A stretch of DNA of 64,000 nucleotides, taken from Buxus sempervirens. Lineage: Eukaryota > Streptophyta > Magnoliopsida > Buxales > Buxaceae. Position 1 is the stretch's first letter, and each line of letters opens with the position of its first letter. A program made the position numbers and the translations under genes. Below, piece by piece: positions 1-10,859 of this stretch. The DNA lies in the NCBI GenBank assembly GCA_947561395.2, contig OX387190.1, forward strand, positions 26,654,858-26,718,857. The letters are read 5' to 3'. The notes beneath the pieces are model-generated. The model had not been told where the DNA came from. It worked only from the letters and a program-made list of their open reading frames with translations, and did no database searches.

Positions 1-63
1 AAAACTCATTTTGAAGATTATTTATTTGGACAGATGCATCAGGAATAAGTTGTTCAACGTTCA

Positions 64-643
64 TCACATCAACATATTGGCTTGCATTGTTTGAAGGCAC
101 ATCTGGTGACTACTTGAATCAAGTACTTGATAATGTTTGAACAAACGATCCATTGCTTCTTTAACTTTTGCAATCAATTCTATAACCTTCTCAACAGGAG
201 AAACTTTTGCATAACAAAACCTCACGTACTTCAACTTATATCTAGGGTCCAAAACAACTGCAAACAATAGCACCATATTTACTTTGTCAGTGTTTCCCCA
301 ATACTTGTCAAACTTTTCTTTCATCTTCATTGTCATATCAGATAAGCAAGGATCATCACACTTCGCCCATTGAACCAAAAGATTTTCAATCCTACAAACT
401 TTATGAAAATAAGAATTTGAAGTTACGTATAATGACCCTGACAAACGCTTTGTAATACTGTAGAAACACTTGAAAAACTTACATAAGACCATTGCTGTTT
501 CCCAATCATCTTCACTTGGAGGTCCATCCTTCAAATCATTCATAAAATGGAAATCATCTTCTTCAAGACGCTCAAAAGCCTTTTGAAATTTTAACGCAGC
601 TTCCAACATAAAGTAGGTAGAATTCCACCTTGTTGGAACATCT
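64..643 (-). pseudogene. hAT transposase, central segment, 3' of the insertion
   Basis: This continues the transposase that starts at 4267. Reading leftwards from 643, the reverse strand gives the hAT signature PTRWNSTYFML, then a helical region (DDWETAMVLCKFFKCFY) and the motif VLLFAVVLDPRYKLKYVRF, all typical of the DUF4413/hAT-like catalytic region. A TGA at 64-66 ends the frame. The C-terminal hAT dimerisation domain should follow but would lie mostly outside the window. The five bases CATCT at 639-643 are one copy of the target duplication of the neighbouring LTR insertion; removing the insertion and one copy restores contiguity. Confidence 0.85.
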
Positions 644-3226
644 TGTAAAACCCCAGATTTTACTTAGCATAATTGGAGGAATTATTTAATAATAATAATA
701 ACTAATATTGGTGGATATTTCAGGTAACTGAAAGGCGAGGGTATTCTGAGAATTTCAAGAGTTAAGTGAAGAGGGATGTAATTTAAGTTAAGTGATTGTT
801 CTAATACTAATCTGAATATTTAATAATAACATGATTAAAAATTAATTAAATTTGGTGTTGGTGCTAGTGTAGACAACTTGGTGGAGTGGCAAGCATCTAA
901 TCATGTGTTAATGAGCTTATTAGGTAGGAAACCTGGGTAAACGAGCGTGTAGTGGATCAGGAGATGAAATTCGTTTGAGCGCCAACAGCTGACCTATAAA
1001 TAGGTCGATGCTAGTTGAGACAGTGTTTGGCCAAATTGAAATTGAAGGAGCTGCAGTGATTCAAATCGTTTGAAGAGTGAAGGAGCAAAATTCGAAATTG
1101 TCAATTCTGAATTGGAGGTCGTTTGAAGTTGATCAGAGACAAAAATTCTCTGTTGTTGGAGAATTCAGCGTCTCCATTGCTGTGGAGATCTCGTTCAATT
1201 CATCTGAAGATCTCAGAGGGAACTGGTAAGTGTTTTCTGATCTGAATTTCGAGAGTAAATGGAGAGAGGAACTAGAATTCGATTTAGATCTAACCAGATC
1301 CAATTCGGTTGGATGAAACAACTACCGATCAATTGTAGAGCAGTCGTGAATTTCAGAGTTGCAAAGATCAAAGGACTCTAGATTCTGGTCGTTCTGAAAT
1401 CTCAAGTAAGTAGCACTTTCGTTTAGCCGAATTGTGTGTGAATTGTGATTAAATCGACACATAACTTTCTTGAGAGAATTTTTGAAATGTCTGTGCGGCT
1501 TTGCAAATTTTTTGTTTTTGTTAGCTATTAAATGGTGAGTAATTACGATTGGATTTGAACATGATTTTGAATGATAATAGAAGAGAATTCAAGTGTTGTT
1601 AGTAGTTAAGGTTAGTTTAGAGATGCTTAGCTTGGAGTTACAGAGAGTAGAAACTTACCGGAATGAGCAAATAGGTGGTCGCCTACTGGTTGCTAAGTTC
1701 AGTCAATAGGTGACTGTTTAATTTTAATGAGGTCGCTTAGGGGCGCCTAGGCGACCAGCTTGTTTAATGGCAGTCGTATGTGGCTATTGGGTTATGAATT
1801 TTTTTTTTGGATTTTCCTCTCACCTATCATTCAAGCTGAATTAAATGGACAATATAATCATTCTACAGTAGTATTAAATGGAAGATTTCATGTGACTTAA
1901 TATTGGTTGATGATGAAGGGAATATGAAGTGTATATTCATTGATGGACTGGGCAATTAGGAAACCTGTTTTTTGAATTATGCCTAATTGAAGGTTTCTCA
2001 TACTATTTTGGTTCTAGAAAATGTGTTTATCTTCTGAAAACTTCATTTTTGCTTTAATACTTGTTGTTGCTAGGATTTATTTAATTTCACGATGTGGGAC
2101 AGATTTGAATAAACTAAGGTTCAAAGATAATGAGATGCATATTGTTTCATTATGGGTATTTATCTTGTGATGTATGCTGGAGAACTCCATGATGGGGTGA
2201 GTTGGTCCTAAGTGACCCATGATATATATAGAGATTATATTTGGCCGTTGTTGCATTACATGTTAGTTTACATGCTAATTTACAGCTTGTTATAAAAGTG
2301 ATGGATTTGATACTACTTACTGGTCTAGCTTGCCTTGGATCCATGTCTAAGCTTAGTAGTGTGATGTTTTTGCTTCATTGGTGTAATGGCATAACCTTGC
2401 GTGTTACCACGACCGGTGTAGAGCAGCCCGAAACCTTGAGTAGACCGGGTTGTCAATGCCGAAACCTGGAGTAGGCCGGCATTGGATGACGAACCCTGAG
2501 TAGGCCGTCATTTCAAAGTTCCGAAACCCCGAGTAGGCCGGAACTGTGTATATGGAAGTGTGGATGTCACCTTGGTATGTTGATTTCTCAATCTAAGCAA
2601 AGTACATGACATTAACCATGTTATTACTTGTTGAATGTTGCTGTTTTGGAAACTTGTTTTATGTTACAACCGAATGGTGCTGATTTCAAATTTCTGATGT
2701 ATTTCTACTGTTTACTTGTGATCGTTCTTTATCGAGGCATGGTTTAGAACTAATGTAAACTATTTTCAGCATGCATGTACTATTTGCTGGGATATTCGTA
2801 TCTCATCCATTTTGTTTTGTTTTGTTTTCAGATATTCGTGGTGAGGTGCCGACTGCTGGGGTAGATCCTACAAATCTATATGGGGAGGAAGATTATTACT
2901 ATAACCCTTAGATTTGTAGGTTATTTTGGTGGAACTGTTTTGTTAAAATCTGTATTTTTGACTTGGGATTTCATGGTATTAGATTTTATTGAATTGGTAT
3001 TAGATTTCATGGTATTAGATTTTATTGAATTGGTATTAGATTTCATGGTAATAGATTTTATGATTGAATCAATTTCCCACGCTTCACTAGTAGTTTAATT
3101 TTTCCGCACTCTGATGTTTAAGTCTCATATGATTAATCCAGCAATTATATGAGTCATGGGTCCATGCCTAACACTCCGTGAGACGTGTTATATCTTTAAT
3201 GAATAACACATATCCAGGGCGTTACA
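644..3226 (+). mobile_element. Fossil solo LTR (probably Ty3/gypsy, Tekay/Del-like)
   Basis: The element is 2,583 bp, begins TGTAAAACCCC and ends GGGCGTTACA, so it has the TG...CA and mirrored ends of an LTR. It is flanked by a perfect 5-bp duplication, CATCT, at 639-643 and 3227-3231. It sits exactly within the hAT transposase frame. No gag-pol coding potential and no second LTR are visible, so a solo LTR left by recombination is the simplest reading. TGTAACGCCC-type ends are common in plant Tekay/Del chromoviruses; that family call rests on memory. A TATA-like box lies at 995-1002, within a palindrome, which favours plus-strand orientation. Internal features are a hairpin array (2424-2545) and a 36-bp AT-rich tandem repeat (about 2965-3060). 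The perfect duplication suggests it is younger than the hAT copy it split. Confidence 0.8.
2424..2545 (+). repeat. Array of four hairpins with variable stems and a constant loop
   Basis: Four adjacent inverted repeats with a spacing of about 31 bp. Stem pairs are 2424-2430 with 2446-2452 (CAGCCCG/CGGGTTG, one G-T pair), 2454-2461 with 2477-2484 (CAATGCCG/CGGCATTG), 2486-2491 with 2506-2511 (ATGACG/CGTCAT) and 2517-2523 with 2539-2545 (AGTTCCG/CGGAACT). The loops are 14-15 nt variants of AAACCTTGAGTAGGC. The stems differ in sequence yet all pair, which is covariation within one locus. It lies in the second half of the solo LTR, downstream of its TATA-like box, so a structured RNA is possible. 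Confidence 0.8.
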
Positions 3227-4267
3227 CATCTAAACATAAAAGGCTCTTGGATGTAATTTTTTCTTTTTCAACACACCTCTTGAATTGTTGTTGCCTTCTC
3301 GATGAACTCCTTATATATCTCACCGCCCCACAGATTCGAGAAATAGAGTTCTTCACTTCATTTATACCATCTTTTACAATCAAATTCAATATATGAGCAG
3401 CATATCTCATATAAAAGAATCCCCCATCCAAAATCAAACCATTCTTTTTACAAAACCTCCTTTTCAAACTTCTAACAGCCACATCATTAGAGGAAGCATT
3501 ATCAACAGTAAGGGTGCATAGTCTTTCTATGTCCCACCTATTAAACACAACTCTACAGCCTTCCCAATATCTTCCCCACTATAACTTTCAATTACACAAA
3601 AGTTGATGATCCTTTTCTGAAACTTCCAATCCTTATCAATATAATGCACTGTAAGACACATACATGACAGATTTTGTATTGAAGTCCATAAATCTGTTGT
3701 CAAGCAAACCCTTTGCTTAGACTTCACCAAAAATTCCTTTAACTTCTGTTTCTCACTAATATACAACTCCAAGCAATCTTTTGTCACGGTGGTACGTGAC
3801 ACTAGATTGAACTTAGGTTGCAAAACATTACAAAAGCCACGAAATCCTTCATGCTCAACAAATTTAAATGGTAGCTCATCAACAATTATGACGTTAACAA
3901 GAGCCTTTCGACATTGCTCTTGATCAAATTTCCAATTAGTTAAGACACCCTCCCTTTCTTGTCCGAATGATGAAAATGATAAAAGCTTTTGATTCTTATT
4001 CTTCTGACTATACGGATACTTCAGAAATTTATCTAAATGTTTATGAAGGGTGCTAGTTCCATTAATACTTGAGCATGAGTATTCATTATGACAATAGTTG
4101 CATGTTGCCCTTTCAGATTTTCCCCCACTTAAACTTTTCAACTTAGTAAAATGCTCCCAAACCACTGATCTTCCTTTATATGGCCTTTTAGCACTCAATG
4201 ACACCAAGGAAGCTATCGTAATTTCATCATTTTCATCACTAATTTTAGTATCACCCATGCTTGACAT
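3227..4267 (-). pseudogene. hAT transposase, N-terminal half (BED zinc finger)
   Basis: This encodes the DNA-binding and early catalytic part of a ZBED/RICESLEEPER-like hAT transposase, which would act in the nucleus. From Met at 4267, a 246-residue frame carries a BED finger: VWEHF at about 36-40, C56 and C59, and HKH at 75-77. The usual fourth ligand, a Cys after HLDK, is Phe here. RNase H-fold motifs follow. Near 3540 the frame shifts by one base: the first frame ends after AVELCL, and the next frame continues with the conserved LTVDNASSND motif down to 3227. There the sequence stops at the solo LTR. The protein clearly resumes on the far side (DVPTRWNSTY across the insertion), so one transposase was split. 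The copy is inactive. Confidence 0.85.
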
Positions 4268-5639
4268 CTAATCAAATAACAATGAAATAGAAAACTCAGC
4301 ATGGAGAACAACATCAGATCTATTTAGCAATTGACCTTAAGGTCTCAAGCAGACATGATAAAGTTCATGGTGTCACATTTCCTAAACAAAAGCACACAAT
4401 TGAAGTTAAATCTATGGTAGAAATCATCAGCAGGAGCCAACAACAAAGAAAGGGCATGAAACTTCCACAGAATATATGTTGTCCCCTAAGAATATTGATC
4501 AGTGTTGCTTCAAAACAAAGAGGAAGAAAGATTTATATGGTGACTAATGTATAAGATGAATCAAACAACAATGACAATTCTTAATCAACTATAAATTTTA
4601 GAAAACTTCCACTAAAGATTAAATATTCTCAAAATGCAGTTAAAAAAATAAAAGAAAAGTTTCCAAGAAAAATTGGTGAAATTAAGTCTACCACGTACAT
4701 CCATGGTCTTCCTTCAAAGAAAGGATAGAAGTAGAACCCATCCCATGAGAAAGACTATGAGACATTTCATTATTGGAAATGAAGGATGAATGCTGAAGAA
4801 AAGAACAATATGGAAAGAACTACCAACTGTCATCAAAGAAATAAATCAGAAAAAAGATAGAACTAGAGTTCTTTCTAAGTCCTGTAATATGGTCAAATAT
4901 AAGGGAGCAAGACCTTCGGAAAAGAAAAAGAAAAACTAAACATAAGCACTGCATCATCAGTTATGGGAGCAAAACAAGGTAGAACCACGTTTGAAGTGCC
5001 ATCTCATGTAACATTGTTAAACTGAACAAACGAAATCAGACAAATCACAGAAAAAACGAAAAAAAAAAAAAAACAGCTTGATGTTCACGCTCGACAGTGA
5101 TTCAATTTGTCTGGATCCATTCCAATAACAATTGCTACAAAATTTCCCCCCAGGATTTCTCCTATGATAACAGATGGCGATTTTGAAGGAAACAAACAAG
5201 GGAGAACAATTTGTCAGGTCACAGAAGGGCGAAAAGAGATCAATTCTCGCTCGTTCTCTCTCTACAACAAACAAGAAGAAAGCACTCAGATTTTCTGGTT
5301 GTTTTGAAAGTTGGAACAAAAATCGGATTCAGAACAAAAAATCGGATTCAGAATCTTAGAAGTAGATGTTAGGGCTTCAAAGGAAAAGAGTAAGACCTAT
5401 GAGGCTTCTAAGTTCTGGCTACCAGTCGAAGTTGTGCGCTTGAACGTCGACGATCGGTGAATATGTGCTCTCGAATGTCGACGAATGGAGAAGATGTGCT
5501 CTTGAACGTTGACGACCAGTGGCGGAGAGAAGGGAGGCAAACGTTGAGCTAGGGTTTACGGTTTGGGAGATTGGGGTCAGATTTAGTCGATTTAAGAGAA
5601 GGGTTAAAATGTAATATGTTTAAAAGTTAAGGGTAAAGT

Positions 5640-5671
<32 letters not shown>

Positions 5672-5836
5672 TATTTATTTTCGGTTCGGTTCGGTTCGGT
5701 TTAGAGAAATGTATGATTTCGGTTCAGTTCGGTTTAACCGATCATACAACCCAAAACCGAACCGAACCAAGCATATTAAAAACCTCGGTTTGGGTCGATT
5801 CGGGTTCGGTTTTAACCAAACCGAGTTGCAACCCTA
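5640..5836. repeat. hAT subterminal CGGTT/AACCG repeats with an (AT)n run
   Basis: An alternating AT run covers about 5640-5666. It is followed by repeated CGGTTCGGTT motifs and their complements AACCGAACCG, ending at the putative hAT terminus. Short, oppositely oriented subterminal motifs are usual in hAT ends, where they serve as transposase binding sites; that function is inferred from the family. Confidence 0.6.
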
Positions 5837-6237
5837 GTTTGGACACAAATAGAGTTTGCCTCTCTAATTTCTATTTGCTTTTCATCTTGTGCGCATGATG
5901 TTCACCTATTGCAAACACAATATCTATCACTTATTGAATCAAATTTTATTTTAAAACTAGCAACATGGTAAAGATAAGCCTATTTAATTGGATTTTCAGA
6001 TATATTATCGTATTTGATTATTTAATGAGATTTCAATACTAATAAGATTTGGATATGGATTTTATAAATTTATTTGGATATAGATTCAAATAATTTAATG
6101 AGATTTGAATATTAATCGGATTTGAATATGGATTTTATAAATTTATTCGGACACAAATATATGAAGGATCTGTCGGACATTTAATATATCTTAAAATTTA
6201 ATGAATATATGAATTCTCATAGACTTTGTCCGAATCC

Positions 6238-6331
<94 letters not shown>

Positions 6332-6856
6332 GTTTAATGCAAGCTAAGAGGCCGTTTGGTAACGTTTTTTTCTCTTAAAAACAGTTTGAAAACTAAACGT
6401 TTTCATCCCTTTTTGAGTTTTTGAAAACAGGTGACAAAAAACCCGTTTGGTAACCATTGATGTTTTTTTGGGATTTTGAAAACAGGTGACAAAAAACCCA
6501 TTTGGTAATAATTACTGTTTTTTGGGTTTTGTTATGTATGTTTGTTTATAATTATAATAATTTTTTACAGTTATTTCAATTAAAATTTTTTTTATATATA
6601 TTTATCTTTCATATAAAATTTTTTTTTTTACAATTTTATACTTATGTATAATTTTAAAATTTTTTAAATTCAAAAATCATATATGTATGTATTATTAATA
6701 TTTATTATATATAGCTATATATAAAAGAAGGGTGTAAGCCCTTCTTTGAAAAACGAATGGCTTCTTTCAAAAACGAAGAGCATAAACCCTTCATTCTATA
6801 CATTAGGGTAGCAACGAGAGCCTCAAGGAACAAGCGAACCAAGTACGGTGCCGGAC

Positions 6857-6906
<50 letters not shown>

Positions 6907-6943
6907 GAGTCTGGCATAGCCTCAACATCTCTTATTTCATTTC
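5837..6943. other. AT-rich spacer with simple and short tandem repeats; no gene
   Basis: No coding sequence is supported. A degenerate direct repeat of about 56 bp occurs at 6023-6078 and 6097-6152, containing GGATTTTATAAATTTATT in both copies. A (GA)n tract spans about 6239-6320, followed by twelve G. A segment at 6340-6530 repeats CCGTTTGGTAAC and a GAAAACAGGTGACAAAAAACC block, which looks like a degenerate MITE end. A (CT)n tract lies at about 6859-6902, just upstream of the GDSL relic. Confidence 0.6.
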
Positions 6944-7202
6944 ATGGCTTCTTGTGATTCTTTGTTTAAGAGATTATTCCTTCACATAACCATCTTCCTG
7001 ATACTTTTTCATCAATATGGTGTGTTGGGGTGCTACACTTCCATCGTCAGCTTTGGAGATTCACTTGCAGACACCGGCAATTTACTTCATTATTATCAAC
7101 CTCAAAGGGCCCTACCGTTTAGTATGCTTTCCTATGGAGAGACGTAATTCCAACATCCCACTGGTCGAGCTTCTGATGGCCGCTTGATAATTGATTTCAT
7201 TG
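6944..7202 (+). pseudogene. GDSL esterase/lipase relic, exon 1 only
   Basis: Intact GDSL lipases are secreted serine hydrolases of about 350-380 aa. Here Met at 6944 opens a signal-peptide-like stretch (LFLHITIFLILFHQYGVLG) and then the block I motif SIVSFGDSLADTGN, whose Ser is the family's catalytic nucleophile. Family similarity continues through YGET, but a TAA at 7145-7147 interrupts it. The same frame then resumes with FQHPTGRASDGRLIIDFIG, ending at a GTATGT donor at 7203, exactly where family exon 1 normally ends. None of the later exons (blocks II, III and V, including the catalytic Asp and His) is found before the XTH gene at 7618. It is therefore a truncated, stopped copy, and read-through into a functional product is unlikely. 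Confidence 0.8.
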
Positions 7203-7617
7203 GTATGTATGATCAAGTAAAAATTTTCGCACGAGTTTCTTTGTTATTATTGATTTCACAAAAAGAAAAATCTGATTTCACAAACGTCCAAAAATGCCTA
7301 CAGAAAATAGCGCAAAATATGTGTACGTCCCCGTCTCTCTCTCTCTCCCTCCCTCTCTCTTCTCGCCCATTGATGGTGCCCACTGCCCAGTGTAGCTCTA
7401 CCTCTCGTCTTCCCTCCCAAGGCTGTAAATAAAGTATAAGGCTTAATTTCTCCGTTTCTCCTCTCTCTGTCATATATGATCCCTTCTTTTTACAATTGTT
7501 CTTCTCATGAAATCTATTCTCTAATTGCATGTATATATGCACACTTGTAAAGCTTAGCAACACATATAATCTACCTATCTCTATTGCTTCTCAGTTACGT
7601 TTAATTTCCTGAACACC
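7203..7617. other. Short intergenic region / XTH promoter candidate
   Basis: This holds the start of the former GDSL intron, a CT-rich patch (7333-7362) and AT-rich sequence leading to the XTH start. TATA-like strings occur near 7470 and 7530, but neither is placed well enough to call. No coding sequence is seen. Confidence 0.4.
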
Positions 7618-9120
7618 ATGGCTTCTGCTATTATCTCTTCGGCGACCATGTTGATTTCTCTTCTGGGGTGGTCTTTAATGGCAGTCTCTGCTGGGAATTT
7701 CAAGGAGGAATTTAACATCACATACGGTCATAGCCGTATTAAGCCGCACGGCAGGGGAAAAATCTTTACATTAACTCTGGACAAGGAATCTGGCTCCGGT
7801 TTTGTGTCCAAGAACGCATACCTAAATGGGAAGTTCGATATGCTGATCAAGCTTGACAATGGTGGCTCCGCTGGTATCGTCACCACTTTCTATGTGAGTC
7901 TATAACTGATCTTAACGAGATTTTTGTTTGGTTTTCTTCACTTTTAGCAATCAACAACAAACTCTATCTGATTCTTAAATGGTTCAGATATCGTCTTTAG
8001 GATCGGCTCACGACGAGGTTGATTTCGAATTCCTTGGTAATCGTTCAGGAGATCCTTACACCCTCTCAACAAATGTGTATACACAAGGCAAAGGTGACAG
8101 GGAAATGAAGTTCAATCTCTGGTTTGACCCCACCAAGCAATTTCATAACTACAGTATCATATGGAACCCTCTCAATGTCATGTAAAGCCTCTCTCTCTCT
8201 CTCTTTCTCAGACTAGGGTTGTAAACGGGTCGAATTTGATATAAATTTGCTAAGATCTGAATCCGATCCAATAAGAAATATTGATATATGAATTTGAACC
8301 AAGTATCCAACGGATCTTTTACATTTGATTCTAAATTCGATTCGAATTCAAAGCTAATGGATTATCCGAAATCCAAATCTGATTATATAAATATATGAAA
8401 AATTAAGATATTATAAACCTCAAGTTAGTGGATCGAATAATGTATTAATTCAAATTTGTCTCATATTATGACCGTAAATCAATAAATACTAAATGGAACC
8501 TTTATTCCTTCTATACAAATACAAAATAAATGGTTGGATCTTCATCAAGCTGAATATTTGTGGTTTCATATTCGAATCTGAATATAAACAGATTTGGATA
8601 ATTAGATCTAAACTAAGATCCATATTCGGATAATCTTGTAGAATTCAGGTGGGATTCTCATTTTTAACGGGCCCATTTACAGCCCTATCTCAAACACACA
8701 CAAATCTGATGTTTTATTGTGGTTTGTCTCAGACTCTATGTGGATGGAATTCCAATACGGGAGTTCAAGAACTTGGAACAAATGGGGGTTCCTTATCCCA
8801 CCAAGCAACCCATGTATGTCTTTGGTAGTCTTTGGCAGGCAGATTGGGCGACGAGTGAACACATCAAGACGAATTGGAACGAAGCTCCTTATACAGCCAC
8901 CTACGGCAACTTTAATGCCCAAGCCTGTGTGTGGTCTTCAGGGTCTCCTTCTTGTTCCACAACAACAAATGCATGGCTAACCCGCAGCCTCAACTCCAAA
9001 GAAAGGTCCATAATGAAGGTGATGCAGAAGAAGTACATGAGCTATGACTACTGCAATGACAGGAGGCGTTTCGCTGCAGGTCTCCCTCCAGAATGCCCTA
9101 CACCTTATCAGCCTAGATGA
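7618..9120 (+). CDS. Xyloglucan endotransglucosylase/hydrolase (GH16), three exons
   Basis: XTHs cut and rejoin xyloglucan chains in the cell wall. Exons 7618-7893, 7988-8181 and 8733-9120 join in frame to 285 aa, a normal family length; all borders are GT-AG. Residues 1 to about 25 form a hydrophobic signal peptide ending AVSAG. The catalytic motif [10 protein letters not shown] is at 100-109, with E102 as nucleophile and E106 as acid/base by family knowledge. It is followed by the usual N-glycosylation site, Asn110-Arg-Ser. The substrate-binding [22 protein letters not shown] and PIREFKN motifs are present, and the C-terminal domain has paired cysteines (ACVWSSG...SC; YDYC...PPEC). The N-terminal TYGHSR replaces the commoner TWGDGR, and SLWQADWAT lacks one residue found in many members. 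The XTH subgroup is not assigned. Intron 2 carries a MITE. The gene looks intact. Confidence 0.93.
8214..8687. mobile_element. hAT-type MITE in XTH intron 2
   Basis: A 474-bp AT-rich element with terminal inverted repeats TAGGGTTGTAAACGGGTC and, on the reverse strand, TAGGGCTGTAAATGGGCC. The 8-bp flanks TCTCAGAC (8206-8213) and TCTCAAAC (8688-8695) differ at one base, as expected for an older hAT target duplication. No coding capacity. It resembles the element beginning at 63529. Confidence 0.85.
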
Positions 9121-10859
9121 AGTGGAAACAAACCCAATCTTTCTTTTTATTGGCCATAACACAACTTTTTTTTCTTTCAAAGATTAAGATCAGTCATTCT
9201 TTTTTTTTCTTTTTCTTTTTTCTGGGTGTAAATAGCTAAAGTGGGGATTTGGCATCAGCACAACAACAAATAAATGTCTAATATATAATGGAATGGTTTT
9301 AAGCTTTGATTGGGTGTTTTGGACCTATGGTTGTGAATTATTATCAATTGAAGCTTAATTTGATCCTCTTTCTTTAATAAGAGTGCGTATCTTGATCTGC
9401 ATTGCAAATCAAATTTTGAAAATTCATTTCAAGAGAAGGAAATTGATTTTCTGAATTGGATGAATGCATCGATGAGAACACCCAAGTATATGGTGCTGGT
9501 GCAGGATCTTGGTACCTATAGATGATTTTCGGCCTAGCTAGAATATCTAGCTGCATGCTCATGATTCATGAAGAAAAAAAATAAATGAAAGAGAGAACTA
9601 ATGAAGAGAATTGATGAATTTATAGGGTTTTGGGATAATTTTGATGAGTTTTCTTCTATGTTCCAAGTTCCAACAATGTTGCTAAGAGGATAATAAGGCC
9701 TCGTTTGGCATTCATTCTCGATCTAGCCCAAATGAGTTTGCACGAGTTAAAGAGTAGTTGGCTTGAAGTTTGGTATATAAATTAATTAAGAACGTTTCAT
9801 TCTTGCTGAGGTTATAAGTATTATAAGTTTGCCATTGTTTTAACTTAAAAAAACTTTTCCATAAATGATAAGTCTAATCTTGTCATGTAAAAAAGTCTAT
9901 AAATCAAGTTTCAAGTATATATTTAAAAGTTTATATATATTATAACTATGCCACCACCTTTTTGCTGAATAAATTTTCAAAAACTAAAAATGGATCTAGG
10001 GTGATTCCTTTTTTTAGTGCATTTTTTGAAACTTATTTTGGGGAAACTTGTTCCTCAAGTGCAACCAAGCGCCCATTTTGCAACAGGAATTCATTCTAAG
10101 CCTTAGAACTCGTTCCAAGCCATGAAATGAGTTCCCAAAATAAATTTTGATGCCTAAGTGAAATAGTAAATCATGTTAAAGCATAATAGGGGACTTGAAT
10201 ATATATATATATATATATATATATTCTTCCCGAAATGACTTCTTCTTAACAAAGATTTTGGCCTTTGAATAAGTAAAATGTACCTAAAATCAAAATGACA
10301 AGAAAAAGGGAAAAAAAAAAAAAGAAAACTAAAGCAAAGTTCATGAACAAATAGGAAAAATGAAAATCCAACAGAGAAACGATAGTCACAAAATGGAAAG
10401 AACTTACCTTATTAAGATTAATTCTTTGATATACCAATATTGATGGAACTTTTTTTTTATTTTGGGAAAAATCTTAAAGGCAGCTTAAAAATAGATATTT
10501 ATTTAAAAACCAATCAACGGGTTTAATCTTTTTTAATCTCACCAATATAAAAAAAAAATCTACTTAAATTCTATGTAAAATCAGATGTTATTTATACGGG
10601 TTTGGTGTAGATAGGGATGAATGTAGGTAGTTGTTTAAATTAAATACTAGCCGATGATATTTAAGAATGATAAAGTGTCAGCTATTATAAAACAGATTTA
10701 AAACCAAAAAAGCCAAAACTGGGCCTTGAATTGGTCGAATCATGGTCCGGCCGATGCACTGCTGCCCCATTAACCCACTTTAAAATTTTAAAAGAGAAAA
10801 AAAAATTCTAAAAATGACAGAAGGAAAGAAAAAACCGGACTTCCAATAGAAACTTTCAA
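9121..10859. other. Intergenic region between XTH and the CalS5 leader
   Basis: The XTH 3' untranslated region runs for the first one or two hundred bases and is followed by AT-rich spacer. A MITE lies at about 9695-10158, an (AT)n run at about 10198-10224 and A-rich tracts near 10310. No coding sequence is supported. Confidence 0.5.
9695..10158. mobile_element. MITE, copy 1 of a three-copy family in this window
   Basis: The left end reads AAGGCCTCGTTTGGCATTCA; the right end, on the reverse strand, reads TAGGCATCAAAATTTATTTT. The interior matches the reverse complement of 46381-46890 over most of its length. Shared strings include AATGAGTTTGCACGAG, AAGTTTGCCATTGTT and CTAATCTTGTCATGTAAA. I could not define a clean target duplication, so the ends are approximate and the superfamily is open. 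Confidence 0.65.

Larger units (their letters stand above)
1..5836 (-). mobile_element. hAT-superfamily DNA transposon, 5' part, running off the window start
   Basis: A minus-strand hAT element. Its 5' end is placed at 5836, because the reverse strand from there reads TAGGGTTGCAACTCGG, a typical plant hAT terminus, followed by a subterminal field of CGGTT/AACCG repeats (5680-5826). The transposase starts at 4267 and runs leftwards past position 1, so the 3' terminal inverted repeat and the matching 8-bp target duplication are outside the window. Between 4268 and 5640 there is no convincing coding sequence; it is probably leader and intron. A solo-LTR-like insertion occupies 644-3226. The family call is well supported by the transposase; the exact left end is inference. 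Confidence 0.75.

Noticed and set aside
5680-5826. CGGTTCGGTT runs as a telomere-like repeat
   Set aside because: Not the plant telomere unit (TTTAGGG), and both orientations alternate as in hAT subterminal regions.
6705-6957. Arg/Glu and Ser/Leu repeat peptides on both strands
   Set aside because: Products of a (CT)n microsatellite.
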